Positions 1 to 5,305 of a stretch of 7,660 bases of DNA are shown piece after piece (the first letter of the stretch is position 1; every line of letters begins with the position of its first letter). The translations under genes were made by a program, and so were the position numbers. This DNA is from Candidatus Bathyarchaeota archaeon. GTDB taxonomy: Archaea > Thermoproteota > Bathyarchaeia > 40CM-2-53-6 > RBG-13-38-9. The notes beneath the pieces are model-generated. The model made no database searches, was not told the DNA's origin, and saw only the letters and a list, made by a program, of their open reading frames with translations. The DNA is taken from the NCBI GenBank assembly GCA_030671315.1, contig DAOUZW010000045.1, positions 1-7,660 of the forward strand, given 5' to 3'.

Positions 1-22
1 TGACCTGTACTCAACTTATTTT

Positions 23-28
23 GTGATC
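23..28 (+). promoter_or_regulatory. Possible ribosome binding site for the dehydrogenase starting at 33
   Basis: GTGATC lies 4 nt before the TTG start and is complementary to the GAUCAC stretch near the 3' end of archaeal 16S rRNA (the GGAGGTGATCC type of Shine-Dalgarno). It overlaps an in-frame TGA at 24-26. That stop rules out any start further upstream in this frame, and it could also be the end of an upstream gene cut by the window edge. Confidence 0.4.
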
Positions 29-32
29 TATC

Positions 33-1151
33 TTGGCGAAATATCGAGTCGCGCTTTTACCGGGTGATGGAATAGGTAAAGATGTCATGGAAGCGGCGAA
101 AATAGTACTTGATGCTGTAGGACTGGACGCCGATTATCGAGAAGGAGATATTGGTTGGGAACTCTGGAAAAATGAAGGAGACCCCCTACCGGCCAGAACT
201 ATCGAGCTTCTAAAAGAAACTGATGCGTGTTTGCTTGGGGCTATAACCTCCAAACCGATAGAAGAAGCAAAACTAGAACTAGAGCCGCAATTAAAAAATA
301 AAGGAGCCAGTTATTATAGTCCAATAATCAGACTACGCCAAGAATTCAAACTCCATACAAACATAAGACCCTGTAAAAGTTACAAAGGAAATCCTCTCAA
401 CTACAAAGAAGGAATAGATATAGTAGTCTTTAGAGAAAATACTGAGGGCCTCTACAGTGGTGTCGAATTTTTTCCTATACCACACAATCTCAAAGAATGG
501 TTGTTGCAAAATCATCCAAGAATGAAGAGATTCGAAATCACACCTGAAGACGAGATGGCGGTTTCAATGAGAATCATGACGAAGAAGGCATGCAATACTA
601 TTCTGACTCAAGCCTTTGAATATGCTAAACATAAAAATTACAAAACTGTCACCATTGTTGAAAAACCAAATGTTCTAAGAGAAACTGGCGGTCTTATTCT
701 CAGAGAAGCAAGAACAATTGCTACACGCTATCCAGAAATCAAACTACTCGAAAACAATATCGACGCAATATGTATGTGGCTACTAAAGAATCCCCTCGAT
801 TATTCAGTGCTTGTCGCAGAGAATCTCTTTGGCGATATAATATCTGATCTATGTGCACAACTAGTTGGTGGACTCGGATTCGCACCAAGTGGAAATATAG
901 GTAATGACTATGCATTATTTGAGCCAACCCATGGTTCTGCCCCAAAGTATGCTGGACAATATAAAGTAAACCCGATTGCAATGATCCTTTCTGTAAAAAT
1001 GCTTCTTGATTATGTCGGCGAACCTGATCTTTCACAGAGAGTCGAACAAGCTGTGGAGAGTGTCATTATGGAAGGCCATGTCAGAACATATGATATGGGC
1101 GGTAATAGTAGCACCTTAGAAATGTCTCATGCGATAGCAAATAGACTATAA
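33..1151 (+). CDS. Isocitrate/homoisocitrate/isopropylmalate dehydrogenase family protein (372 aa)
   Basis: NAD(P)-dependent beta-decarboxylating dehydrogenase, expected to oxidise and decarboxylate a 2-hydroxyacid such as isocitrate, homoisocitrate or 3-isopropylmalate in the cytoplasm. Visible landmarks are GDGIG at 11-15, the substrate helix YSPIIRLR at 95-102, NIRP at 110-113, RENTEGLYSG at 134-143, the catalytic Lys211 in EKPNV, metal ligands Asp244, Asp268 and Asp272 (NLFGDIISD at 264-272), and the cofactor loop EPTHGSAPKYAG at 297-308. The S-P-I at 96-98 resembles fungal homoisocitrate dehydrogenase more than LeuB. Lys305, Tyr306, Val312 and Tyr353 match the NADP determinants of E. coli isocitrate dehydrogenase, but the later Arg is Gly357. 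The TTG start is forced: a TGA lies at 24-26 and the next Met (residue 19) would remove GDGIG. Family is certain; substrate is not, so no symbol is given. Confidence 0.93.
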   Translation: MAKYRVALLPGDGIGKDVMEAAKIVLDAVGLDADYREGDIGWELWKNEGDPLPARTIELLKETDACLLGAITSKPIEEAKLELEPQLKNKGASYYSPIIRLRQEFKLHTNIRPCKSYKGNPLNYKEGIDIVVFRENTEGLYSGVEFFPIPHNLKEWLLQNHPRMKRFEITPEDEMAVSMRIMTKKACNTILTQAFEYAKHKNYKTVTIVEKPNVLRETGGLILREARTIATRYPEIKLLENNIDAICMWLLKNPLDYSVLVAENLFGDIISDLCAQLVGGLGFAPSGNIGNDYALFEPTHGSAPKYAGQYKVNPIAMILSVKMLLDYVGEPDLSQRVEQAVESVIMEGHVRTYDMGGNSSTLEMSHAIANRL

Positions 1152-1180
1152 TGAACAACATATGACTACGATTTGATGCA

Positions 1181-1226
1181 TGGAATTCTCAATTCCAAAT
1201 TCTCCTTATGATAACACGCGTTATTA
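1181..1226. terminator. Two small hairpins between convergent genes
   Basis: TGGAATT (1181-1187) pairs perfectly with AATTCCA (1191-1197) over a 3-nt loop. TGATAAC (1209-1215) pairs with GTTATTA (1220-1226) over a 4-nt loop with one G-T wobble. They sit in the 90-nt gap between the + strand dehydrogenase and the - strand antiporter. This would suit transcription ending from both sides, but there is no strong T-run, so the terminator role is a guess. Confidence 0.25.
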
Positions 1227-1241
1227 GCTCAATAATTAGTG

Positions 1242-2234
1242 CTAAATAAATCCGAGTAAAACGAATTGTAATCCGATACTAGCCACATAAAGAATTGACA
1301 GAGAAACTCCATCAGAAAGTGTTAGCTTTCTATCAAACATTAATGAAACAGCTAGAATTGTGATGATGCCCGTCCAATAAACTTGGAATCTAAGAAGTCC
1401 ATTTGGATTTATCACTGTGTTGCCTCCATGGAATAGAGTTGCTCCAAATATCATTACAGATAATAGCAATGTATTGTTTAATATTTTAGAGCCTAGCACA
1501 TTCGCTATTGAAATTGAGACACCTCTTTTACCTCTACGAGCAAGCAACATCACGGAAATTTTCTCCGGCATCTCACCTGCTAAAGGACTTAGAATCACGG
1601 CTATTACAGCGACTGATACGCCAATACCTCCAGCAAATTTCTCAATTGAATGTATGAAAGGTTCAGCGCACAAGAATATCCCTGCAGTTCCGACTATGAA
1701 AAAGAGAATGGCCTTACCTCCAGAAACAAGTGTAATGGGGGTTCTTCCAATTTCGTTATGTCTTCTTTTTTTTGTCTCGTAAAAAGCAAATGCTATGTAG
1801 ACAATAAATAACGCTAAGAAAATGAAACCATCTATTATGTCATAGCCATCAATAAACATGACCACGGCAAAAATAGCTGTCAAAACTAAGAAAATCATAT
1901 CTGCCCTGAAGCCTTCGACATTGATCTCACTAACAGGTTTTTTCGATAATTTGGTTGTTGCTATCAAAACCATAACGGATAAACCTAAACTCATCATCAA
2001 AATATTACTACCAAGAGCCGAGCCTAAAGAGAAGTCATACAGTGCCATTTTGGAAGCATAGAAAACTATTATTATCTCTGGCAAAGTTGTGGCTATGCTT
2101 AGTAAAGTTCTGCCAACAAATATTCCGCCCAAAAAATGAGATAAAGATTCGGCTCCATTTGAAAGGAAAAAACTTGCGACTACTAATCCTCCTAACCAAA
2201 AGAGCATCGGTATGAAGTATGAACCCGTGTCCAA
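1242..2234 (-). CDS. CaCA-family cation antiporter (sodium/calcium exchanger-like), 330 aa
   Basis: Membrane antiporter with two inverted alpha-repeats, each within a five-helix half, as in the Na+/Ca2+ exchanger superfamily. Alpha-1 spans about residues 40-80 (ATTLPE with Glu53, then LGSALGSN at 70-77). Alpha-2 spans about 210-256 (LSPLAGEMPEK with Glu221 and Glu224, then IANVLGSK at 243-250). A polar loop at about 151-172 separates the halves. About ten hydrophobic segments are visible and there is no signal peptide. Positions that bind ions in classical exchangers differ: the Asn of alpha-1 GNxxGSN is Ser72, the Asp before alpha-2 is Ser242, and the last Asn of GSN is Lys250. The ion and coupling partner are therefore open. 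The TTG start has GGTG at 2243-2246 and an in-frame TAA two codons upstream; the alternative is ATG at 2207 (321 aa). Confidence 0.88.
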   Translation of the reverse strand: MDTGSYFIPMLFWLGGLVVASFFLSNGAESLSHFLGGIFVGRTLLSIATTLPEIIIVFYASKMALYDFSLGSALGSNILMMSLGLSVMVLIATTKLSKKPVSEINVEGFRADMIFLVLTAIFAVVMFIDGYDIIDGFIFLALFIVYIAFAFYETKKRRHNEIGRTPITLVSGGKAILFFIVGTAGIFLCAEPFIHSIEKFAGGIGVSVAVIAVILSPLAGEMPEKISVMLLARRGKRGVSISIANVLGSKILNNTLLLSVMIFGATLFHGGNTVINPNGLLRFQVYWTGIITILAVSLMFDRKLTLSDGVSLSILYVASIGLQFVLLGFI

Positions 2235-2242
2235 AGATTAGA

Positions 2243-2291
2243 CACCGTATCTATGGGGAGAGATTGCTTCTAATTAGACTTGACTGTATAA
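2243..2291 (-). promoter_or_regulatory. Putative promoter and ribosome binding site of the antiporter gene
   Basis: On the - strand a TATA-like TTATAC (2291-2286) would place transcription initiation near 2262. GGTG (2246-2243) follows, 8 nt before the TTG start. The gap to the upstream membrane-protein gene is 107 nt, so the antiporter may be transcribed independently. Assigned by motif and spacing only. Confidence 0.3.
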
Positions 2292-2341
2292 GAATACTAT
2301 CAAATATCATTAAGAAACAGATGAGATTAGTTTTTTTCGAG

Positions 2342-2746
2342 TTATTCTTCACGATATATGTAACATATTATCCCGGCGATTAGAATTAGAACTGCTCCTG
2401 CGCCAACTATTTGGAAGCTTAAACCTGCGGCCCAAGATATGCTTAGAAGAACGGCCCCAATTACAATACCTCTTACTCCTGCATTACTAAGATTTCTTTT
2501 TGTGGTCATTGAAAAACAATCGAGTCCTAATATCGCTCCAACAATCCCAATTATTACGGCTACTAAATAAGAATACGTCAATGGTATTCGAAGTCTGAAT
2601 GTTGGATAGACGGTCTCAATCGGTACGCTTAGAATGGAGATTACCAGAACTAATATCGATCCAAGAAGGAAGAATGCAGCTGATAAATCAAGTAATGTTT
2701 TTCTGCTGAAAGCTTCAGGCATATCTTTCACACGCCAATCATACAT
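2342..2746 (-). CDS. Small four-helix membrane protein of unknown function (134 aa)
   Basis: Not recognised as a named family. After a short charged N-terminus, hydrophobic segments lie at about 19-41, 57-79, 91-108 and 109-131, with a polar, basic loop (TTKRNLSNAG) at 81-90 and a charged tail YREE. By the positive-inside rule the 81-90 loop is probably cytoplasmic. Helices 3 and 4 are almost continuous and may form a tight hairpin. No catalytic or metal motif is visible. It lies upstream of the antiporter gene on the same strand (107-nt gap) and is divergent from the leuB-like gene. The start is ATG at 2746 with no clear Shine-Dalgarno; ATG at 2722 (residue 9) is possible. The length, composition and clean ends support a real gene. 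Confidence 0.75.
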   Translation of the reverse strand: MYDWRVKDMPEAFSRKTLLDLSAAFFLLGSILVLVISILSVPIETVYPTFRLRIPLTYSYLVAVIIGIVGAILGLDCFSMTTKRNLSNAGVRGIVIGAVLLSISWAAGLSFQIVGAGAVLILIAGIICYIYREE

Positions 2747-2904
2747 CTAAATTGTATTTAGAGATTTCCAATTGATTTCTGTTTTATTGCTTATCTTTGG
2801 TTAGATCATGCAATCTTGTCGAGAGGGCGTTTTAAGAAATCCAAAACCTTATTTTGAATCTTGTTCTTGTGCAAGTGCAATACAAAACATAATACATGCT
2901 GGAT

Positions 2905-2910
2905 GGAAGG
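2905..2910 (+). promoter_or_regulatory. Ribosome binding site fixing the leuB-like start
   Basis: The purine stretch GGAAGG lies 8 nt before ATG 2919, within GGATGGAAGGAAGAGGAA. This favours 2919 over the in-frame ATG at 2808, which would add 37 residues ahead of the usual dehydrogenase N-terminus. Confidence 0.6.
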
Positions 2911-2918
2911 AAGAGGAA

Positions 2919-3998
2919 ATGTATAAAATTGCTGTTATACCTGGTGATGGTACCGGGCCAGAAGTGACTGATGAAGCAGTAAAAATATTAAAAATTGCCG
3001 CAGATAAATTCAATTTCAAAGTTGATTTAGCCGAATTCGATTTCGGTTGTGAAAGGTACAAAAAAACAGGCGAGACTCTCCCAGATAGCGCCGTCGAAGA
3101 GCTTCGTAAAGTCGATTCGATTCTACTGGGTGCAATCGGCCATCCCGATGTAGCACCTGGTATTCTTGAAAAGGGAATTCTCTTAAAAGCTCGCTTCGAG
3201 CTGGACCAATACATAAACCTGCGACCGGTCAAACTTTATCCGGGAGTAGACACACCTTTGAAGGACAAAGGTCCCGATGATATCGACTTTGTAGTTATTC
3301 GTGAAAATACTGGTGACCTTTACTCTGGCGCCGGTGGATTTTCAATGAAGGGGACACCCAATGAGGTAGCCGTCCAGTCAGCTATTTACAATCGTTTCCA
3401 GGTTGACCGTTGTTTGAGATATGCGTTTGAATACGCTCGCAAATACGGGAAAAAAGCACGTGGCAAAGGCGATAAGAATACACTTGCCCTGTGCGGCAAA
3501 ACCAACGTGCTAACCTATATCTACAATCTGTGGGAACGTGCCTTTCACGAAATGGGAGATACAGAGTACCCGGATGTTGCCAGAGAATACTATCACGTTG
3601 ATGCAACCTGCATGTGGATGGTCAAGAACCCAGATTGGTTTGATGTCATCGTTACGGGCAATATGTTCGGCGACATCATCACCGACTTAGGTGCGATGGT
3701 CCAGGGTGGTATGGGCATCGCAGCAGGTGGTAATATCAATCCTGAGGGTGTCAGTATGTTTGAGCCTATCGGTGGAAGCGCACCAAAGTACACCGGTAAA
3801 GGTGTTATAAATCCACTGGCTGCTATCTGCGCTATGCAAATGATGCTCAGTACACTTGGTGAAGAAAAGGCAGCTGACGCCGTAGAGCAGGCGGTAATGT
3901 TCGTAACTGCCAACAAGCTGCAAAGTCTGCAAGCCGGCCGAATGGGTTATTCCACCAGCCAGGTAGGCGACCTTGTCGTACAAAAGCTCATTGAGTAA
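2919..3998 (+). CDS. leuB: 3-Isopropylmalate dehydrogenase-like protein (359 aa)
   Basis: Predicted to oxidise and decarboxylate 3-isopropylmalate to 2-oxoisocaproate in leucine synthesis. Landmarks are GDGTG at 9-13, the substrate helix with Leu88, Leu89 and Arg92, NLRP at 100-103 (Arg102), RENTGDLYSG at 128-137 (Arg128, Tyr135), catalytic Lys194 in CGKTNV, Asp228 in HVDATCMW, Asp252 and Asp256 in NMFGDIITD, and the cofactor loop EPIGGSAPKYTG at 282-293. The two leucines match the IPMDH pocket, unlike the protein at 33-1151. The loop has Gly where HGSAP is usual and Lys-Tyr in place of the Asp-Ile of NAD enzymes, so the cofactor is uncertain. The ending GRMGYSTSQVGDLV recalls bacterial members, as I remember them. 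Hand-counted lines give 45-55% GC, above the dehydrogenase at 33-1151, which hints at transfer. No other leucine genes lie nearby. ATG 2919 has a ribosome binding site. The symbol is probable, not proven. Confidence 0.88.
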   Translation: MYKIAVIPGDGTGPEVTDEAVKILKIAADKFNFKVDLAEFDFGCERYKKTGETLPDSAVEELRKVDSILLGAIGHPDVAPGILEKGILLKARFELDQYINLRPVKLYPGVDTPLKDKGPDDIDFVVIRENTGDLYSGAGGFSMKGTPNEVAVQSAIYNRFQVDRCLRYAFEYARKYGKKARGKGDKNTLALCGKTNVLTYIYNLWERAFHEMGDTEYPDVAREYYHVDATCMWMVKNPDWFDVIVTGNMFGDIITDLGAMVQGGMGIAAGGNINPEGVSMFEPIGGSAPKYTGKGVINPLAAICAMQMMLSTLGEEKAADAVEQAVMFVTANKLQSLQAGRMGYSTSQVGDLVVQKLIE

Positions 3999-4008
3999 TT
4001 CAGTAATA

Positions 4009-4020
4009 TAGCGTACACTA
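4009..4020. repeat. Dyad element copy 1 (TAGCGTACACTA)
   Basis: Near-palindromic 12-mer 10 nt after the leuB-like stop. Its reverse complement, TAGTGTACGCTA, differs from the copies at 4062 and 4450 by one base each. It may be a regulator site or part of a 3'-end structure; the role is unknown. Confidence 0.55.
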
Positions 4021-4061
4021 CATAAATAATAACCATCAAAAATTCTATGTTTAAAATCTAA

Positions 4062-4073
4062 TAGTGTGCGCTA
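4062..4073. repeat. Dyad element copy 2 (TAGTGTGCGCTA)
   Basis: Same family, TAGTG[T/C][A/G]CGCTA, in + orientation and followed by AA as in the copy at 4450. It lies between the leuB-like gene and the terminator of the zinc ribbon gene. Confidence 0.55.
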
Positions 4074-4075
4074 AA

Positions 4076-4112
4076 TTCCATATGCACATGGAAATTTGTT
4101 AGAATTCTTTTT
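4076..4112 (+). terminator. Possible terminator of the leuB-like gene
   Basis: TTCCAT (4076-4081) pairs with ATGGAA (4088-4093) over a 6-nt loop. A T-rich end follows, with five T at 4108-4112. It lies 78 nt after the stop. Archaeal termination depends mainly on the T-run, so this is a moderate call. Confidence 0.35.
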
Positions 4113-4156
4113 AAAGGAAAAAAGGGGGAAAACTAATCGTATTATGATACGTTAGT
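4112..4156 (-). terminator. Hairpin and oligo-T terminator of the zinc ribbon gene
   Basis: Read on the - strand, ACTAACGTAT (4156-4147) pairs with ATACGATTAGT (4142-4132) with one bulged base and a 4-nt loop. It is followed by TTTT, CCCCC and TTTTTT (4132-4118). It begins 24 nt after the stop of the small gene at 4180-4320, the right position and strand to end that transcript. Confidence 0.6.
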
Positions 4157-4179
4157 AATTATGTGGTATGAATTACCTA

Positions 4180-4320
4180 TTAGAATCTGTTAGTCCTATG
4201 CTTGGGAAAACATTCTCTACAATAGACTGGTCTTCCTTCTTGCGGCACAAATGGTACTTCTCCTTCGTTACCGCAATCGGCACATGTTATCTTATGCATA
4301 GGTCTAGAACCAAAACTCAT
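4180..4320 (-). CDS. 46-aa CxxC-x17-CxxC zinc ribbon protein
   Basis: A complete small gene read by hand on the - strand. Two cysteine pairs, CADC at 13-16 and CREC at 34-37, are separated by exactly 17 residues, the spacing of the CxxC-x17-CxxC small zinc-binding proteins known in archaea and bacteria. The spacer includes GNEGEVPFVP, and RPVYCREC then leads into a basic tail KHRTNRF. The whole protein is one treble-clef or ribbon-like Zn site with a positively charged C-terminus, which suits nucleic-acid or ribosome contact, though no partner is known. The ATG is preceded by GGAGTGA (4332-4326), the clearest Shine-Dalgarno in the window, and the gene is followed by a hairpin/oligo-T terminator. 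It is a single-gene unit. A 67-codon frame on the + strand (4168-4371) overlaps it and is only its antisense shadow. Confidence 0.88.
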   Translation of the reverse strand: MSFGSRPMHKITCADCGNEGEVPFVPQEGRPVYCRECFPKHRTNRF

Positions 4321-4325
4321 TACTT

Positions 4326-4332
4326 TCACTCC
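4326..4332 (-). promoter_or_regulatory. Ribosome binding site of the zinc ribbon gene
   Basis: On the - strand GGAGTGA ends 5 nt before the ATG and closely follows the GGAGGTGA consensus. It decides the start at 4320. Confidence 0.75.
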
Positions 4333-4374
4333 TTCGAAACTAGTTATACAGATGATAATACTAAGAAGTAGAAC

Positions 4375-4386
4375 CAGTGTATACTA
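4375..4386. repeat. Degenerate dyad element (CAGTGTATACTA)
   Basis: It resembles the TAGTGYRCGCTA family with more differences. It lies at the transcription start predicted from the TATA-like box at 4409-4416, where a repressor site would be expected. Weak on its own. Confidence 0.25.
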
Positions 4387-4408
4387 ACAGTTAGTTGGGG
4401 ACATGTCA

Positions 4409-4416
4409 CATATAAA
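4409..4416 (-). promoter_or_regulatory. TATA-like box upstream of the zinc ribbon gene
   Basis: TTTATATG on the - strand is a good archaeal TATA box. Initiation about 25 nt downstream would fall near 4387 and give a 5' leader of about 65 nt carrying the Shine-Dalgarno. A second box, GTATAAC (4349-4343), lies about 26 nt from the ATG and would give a leaderless transcript, which fits less well with the strong ribosome binding site. Confidence 0.4.
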
Positions 4417-4449
4417 CGTAGGTGTTTGAATTATTAATACACGTTAATT

Positions 4450-4461
4450 TAGTGCACGCTA
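4450..4461. repeat. Dyad element copy 3 (TAGTGCACGCTA)
   Basis: Third copy of the 12-mer, within the longer near-palindrome TTAGTGCACGCTAA (4449-4462). It lies 36 nt beyond the stop of the RPA-like gene and about 35 nt upstream of the TATA-like box of the zinc ribbon gene. With copy 1 it brackets the small gene in inverted orientation. Confidence 0.55.
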
Positions 4462-4497
4462 AAATCTTTGTTTATGGCTCGTTCTAACGTCTATGGA

Positions 4498-5199
4498 TCA
4501 TTTTATTTTGTGCTTGATTACCTTCAGTTTTCCGGTTTTACCTACGCTTACTTGCAGTTCGCCTCTGAAGGTTTTTACTCGTCCTCTATCAATTTGGATT
4601 GTGTCGCCAATTGAGACCATGTTTATTTGATTGTTCCAGAGTGGCATCTTAATGGATCCAGTTTCATCAGAGATTGTTGAGGTTGATAAACCGAGAGGAT
4701 TATGCTCAAATTTTGAATAAACTATACTCGCTATTGGCTTCTTGACGACCTTGGCTTTTAGATTGGCCCATTTGACTTTCGAATTTACATCTTTAATTTT
4801 CATATCAGTGAATTTCAAATTTTCCATTTTCCTTACTATCCCCGTTTCGTTCCATGGAATTTTTTCAAGGTCGACATATGTTAGATGTTCTAAGGTCGTC
4901 TTTGTGATACGTAGTTGTGTGATTACCTTTTGGTCTTGTGTTATGAGAAATGCGCCATCCTTCTCAGTCTTTTGACGGCATTGGATTGATATGCTCTTAC
5001 AGGATGATTTCTCATGTTCCCATGCATCAAGAAAGGATTTGAAAAATTTGTGTACATCGAGGTTATATCTTTTCGAAATCCAAATCAAATACCATAGACG
5101 GGTCATTTCAGGCATAGATTGCCGTTGACCATTCGATCTCTTCCGTCCATCCTGCAATAGTCCTCTTCGTAATACGAGAAAGTTCTTCAATAACATCAC
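4498..5199 (-). CDS. RPA-like OB-fold single-stranded nucleic-acid binding protein (233 aa as read; 5' part probably frameshifted)
   Basis: The C-terminal half (about 134-230) is an archaeal RPA/SSB-type OB-fold, with VKWANLKAKVVKKP, SDETGSIKMPLWNNQI and GDTIQIDRGRVKTFRGELQVSVG, so it probably binds single-stranded DNA or RNA. The region about 30-120 is protein-like (aromatic RLWYLIWISKRYNLDVHKFF, then GAFLITQDQKVITQLRI), but I recognise no family. No zinc-finger cysteines follow the OB-fold. Residues 1-28 (basic, low in acidic residues) look like out-of-frame translation. In the overlapping frame the same DNA reads DVIEELSRITKRTIAGW, which looks more natural, and it joins to an ATG at 5237 if two single bases are skipped. 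The true product may be about 245 residues, or the gene may be decaying. It is divergent from the GH130 gene. The OB-fold call is firm; the start is not. Confidence 0.75.
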   Translation of the reverse strand: MMLLKNFLVLRRGLLQDGRKRSNGQRQSMPEMTRLWYLIWISKRYNLDVHKFFKSFLDAWEHEKSSCKSISIQCRQKTEKDGAFLITQDQKVITQLRITKTTLEHLTYVDLEKIPWNETGIVRKMENLKFTDMKIKDVNSKVKWANLKAKVVKKPIASIVYSKFEHNPLGLSTSTISDETGSIKMPLWNNQINMVSIGDTIQIDRGRVKTFRGELQVSVGKTGKLKVIKHKIK

Positions 5200-5237
5200 G
5201 ATGAAGTAGATTACCTTGCTCTTTAACCTTTAATCAT
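5108..5237 (-). pseudogene. Out-of-frame 5' part of the RPA-like gene
   Basis: ATG at 5237 opens with Met-Ile-Lys-Gly and meets TAA at 5225. One base further on, the frame from 5227 runs open for 39 codons (VKEQGNLLHR, DVIEELSRIT, KRTIAGWTEE, IEWSTAIYA) to TGA at 5110-5108 and contains no start codon. Skipping one more base there enters the frame encoding PEMTRLW of the main coding region. Both joins need the same kind of change, one extra base in the DNA. GGCGGATG just upstream of 5237 could serve as a ribosome binding site. Sequencing error, gene decay and programmed shifting cannot be told apart here. Confidence 0.5.
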
Positions 5238-5269
5238 AGCATCCGCCAGAAATAGTTAACTAGACATCC

Positions 5270-5277
5270 TTATGTAT
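5270..5277. promoter_or_regulatory. Shared TATA-like element between divergent genes
   Basis: TTATGTAT on + (ATACATAA on -) lies about 33 nt before the GH130 TTG start and about 36 nt before the ATG at 5237. Both distances suit archaeal promoters with very short leaders. A run of seven T follows at 5281-5287. Confidence 0.35.
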
Positions 5278-5305
5278 CAGTTTTTTTACGGATCGTTGAA
5301 AGCGA

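Noticed and set aside
1417..2061. Two + strand frames inside the antiporter gene
   Set aside because: They are antisense to a clear membrane transporter and show no protein-like features of their own.
2331..2337. Run of seven T as a terminator
   Set aside because: It is on the + strand, where no gene ends nearby. For the - strand membrane-protein gene it reads as a run of A.
2808..2918. 37-residue N-terminal extension of the leuB-like protein
   Set aside because: Family members begin at the strand before GDGTG. The extension looks like translated leader, and ATG 2919 has its own ribosome binding site.
4168..4371. 67-codon frame on the + strand
   Set aside because: It is antisense to the 46-aa zinc ribbon gene, has no ribosome binding site or recognisable protein features, and has a tail rich in His, Thr and Lys typical of a shadow frame.
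4009..4461. A small transposable element bounded by the inverted dyads
   Set aside because: No target-site duplication is seen at the borders, the inverted match is only 12 bp, and a third internal copy exists. Regulator sites fit at least as well.
3999..4497. tRNA, other structured RNA or CRISPR in the longest non-coding interval
   Set aside because: No cloverleaf with a T-loop GGTTCGA, no regular spacer/repeat pattern and no riboswitch-like core was found. The interval is explained by the zinc ribbon unit, terminators and dyads.
5108..5112. RF2-like programmed +1 frameshift at TGA
   Set aside because: The P-site codon GCC would re-pair poorly with CCT after slipping, and a second unrelated shift would be needed at 5225. 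Error or decay is simpler.
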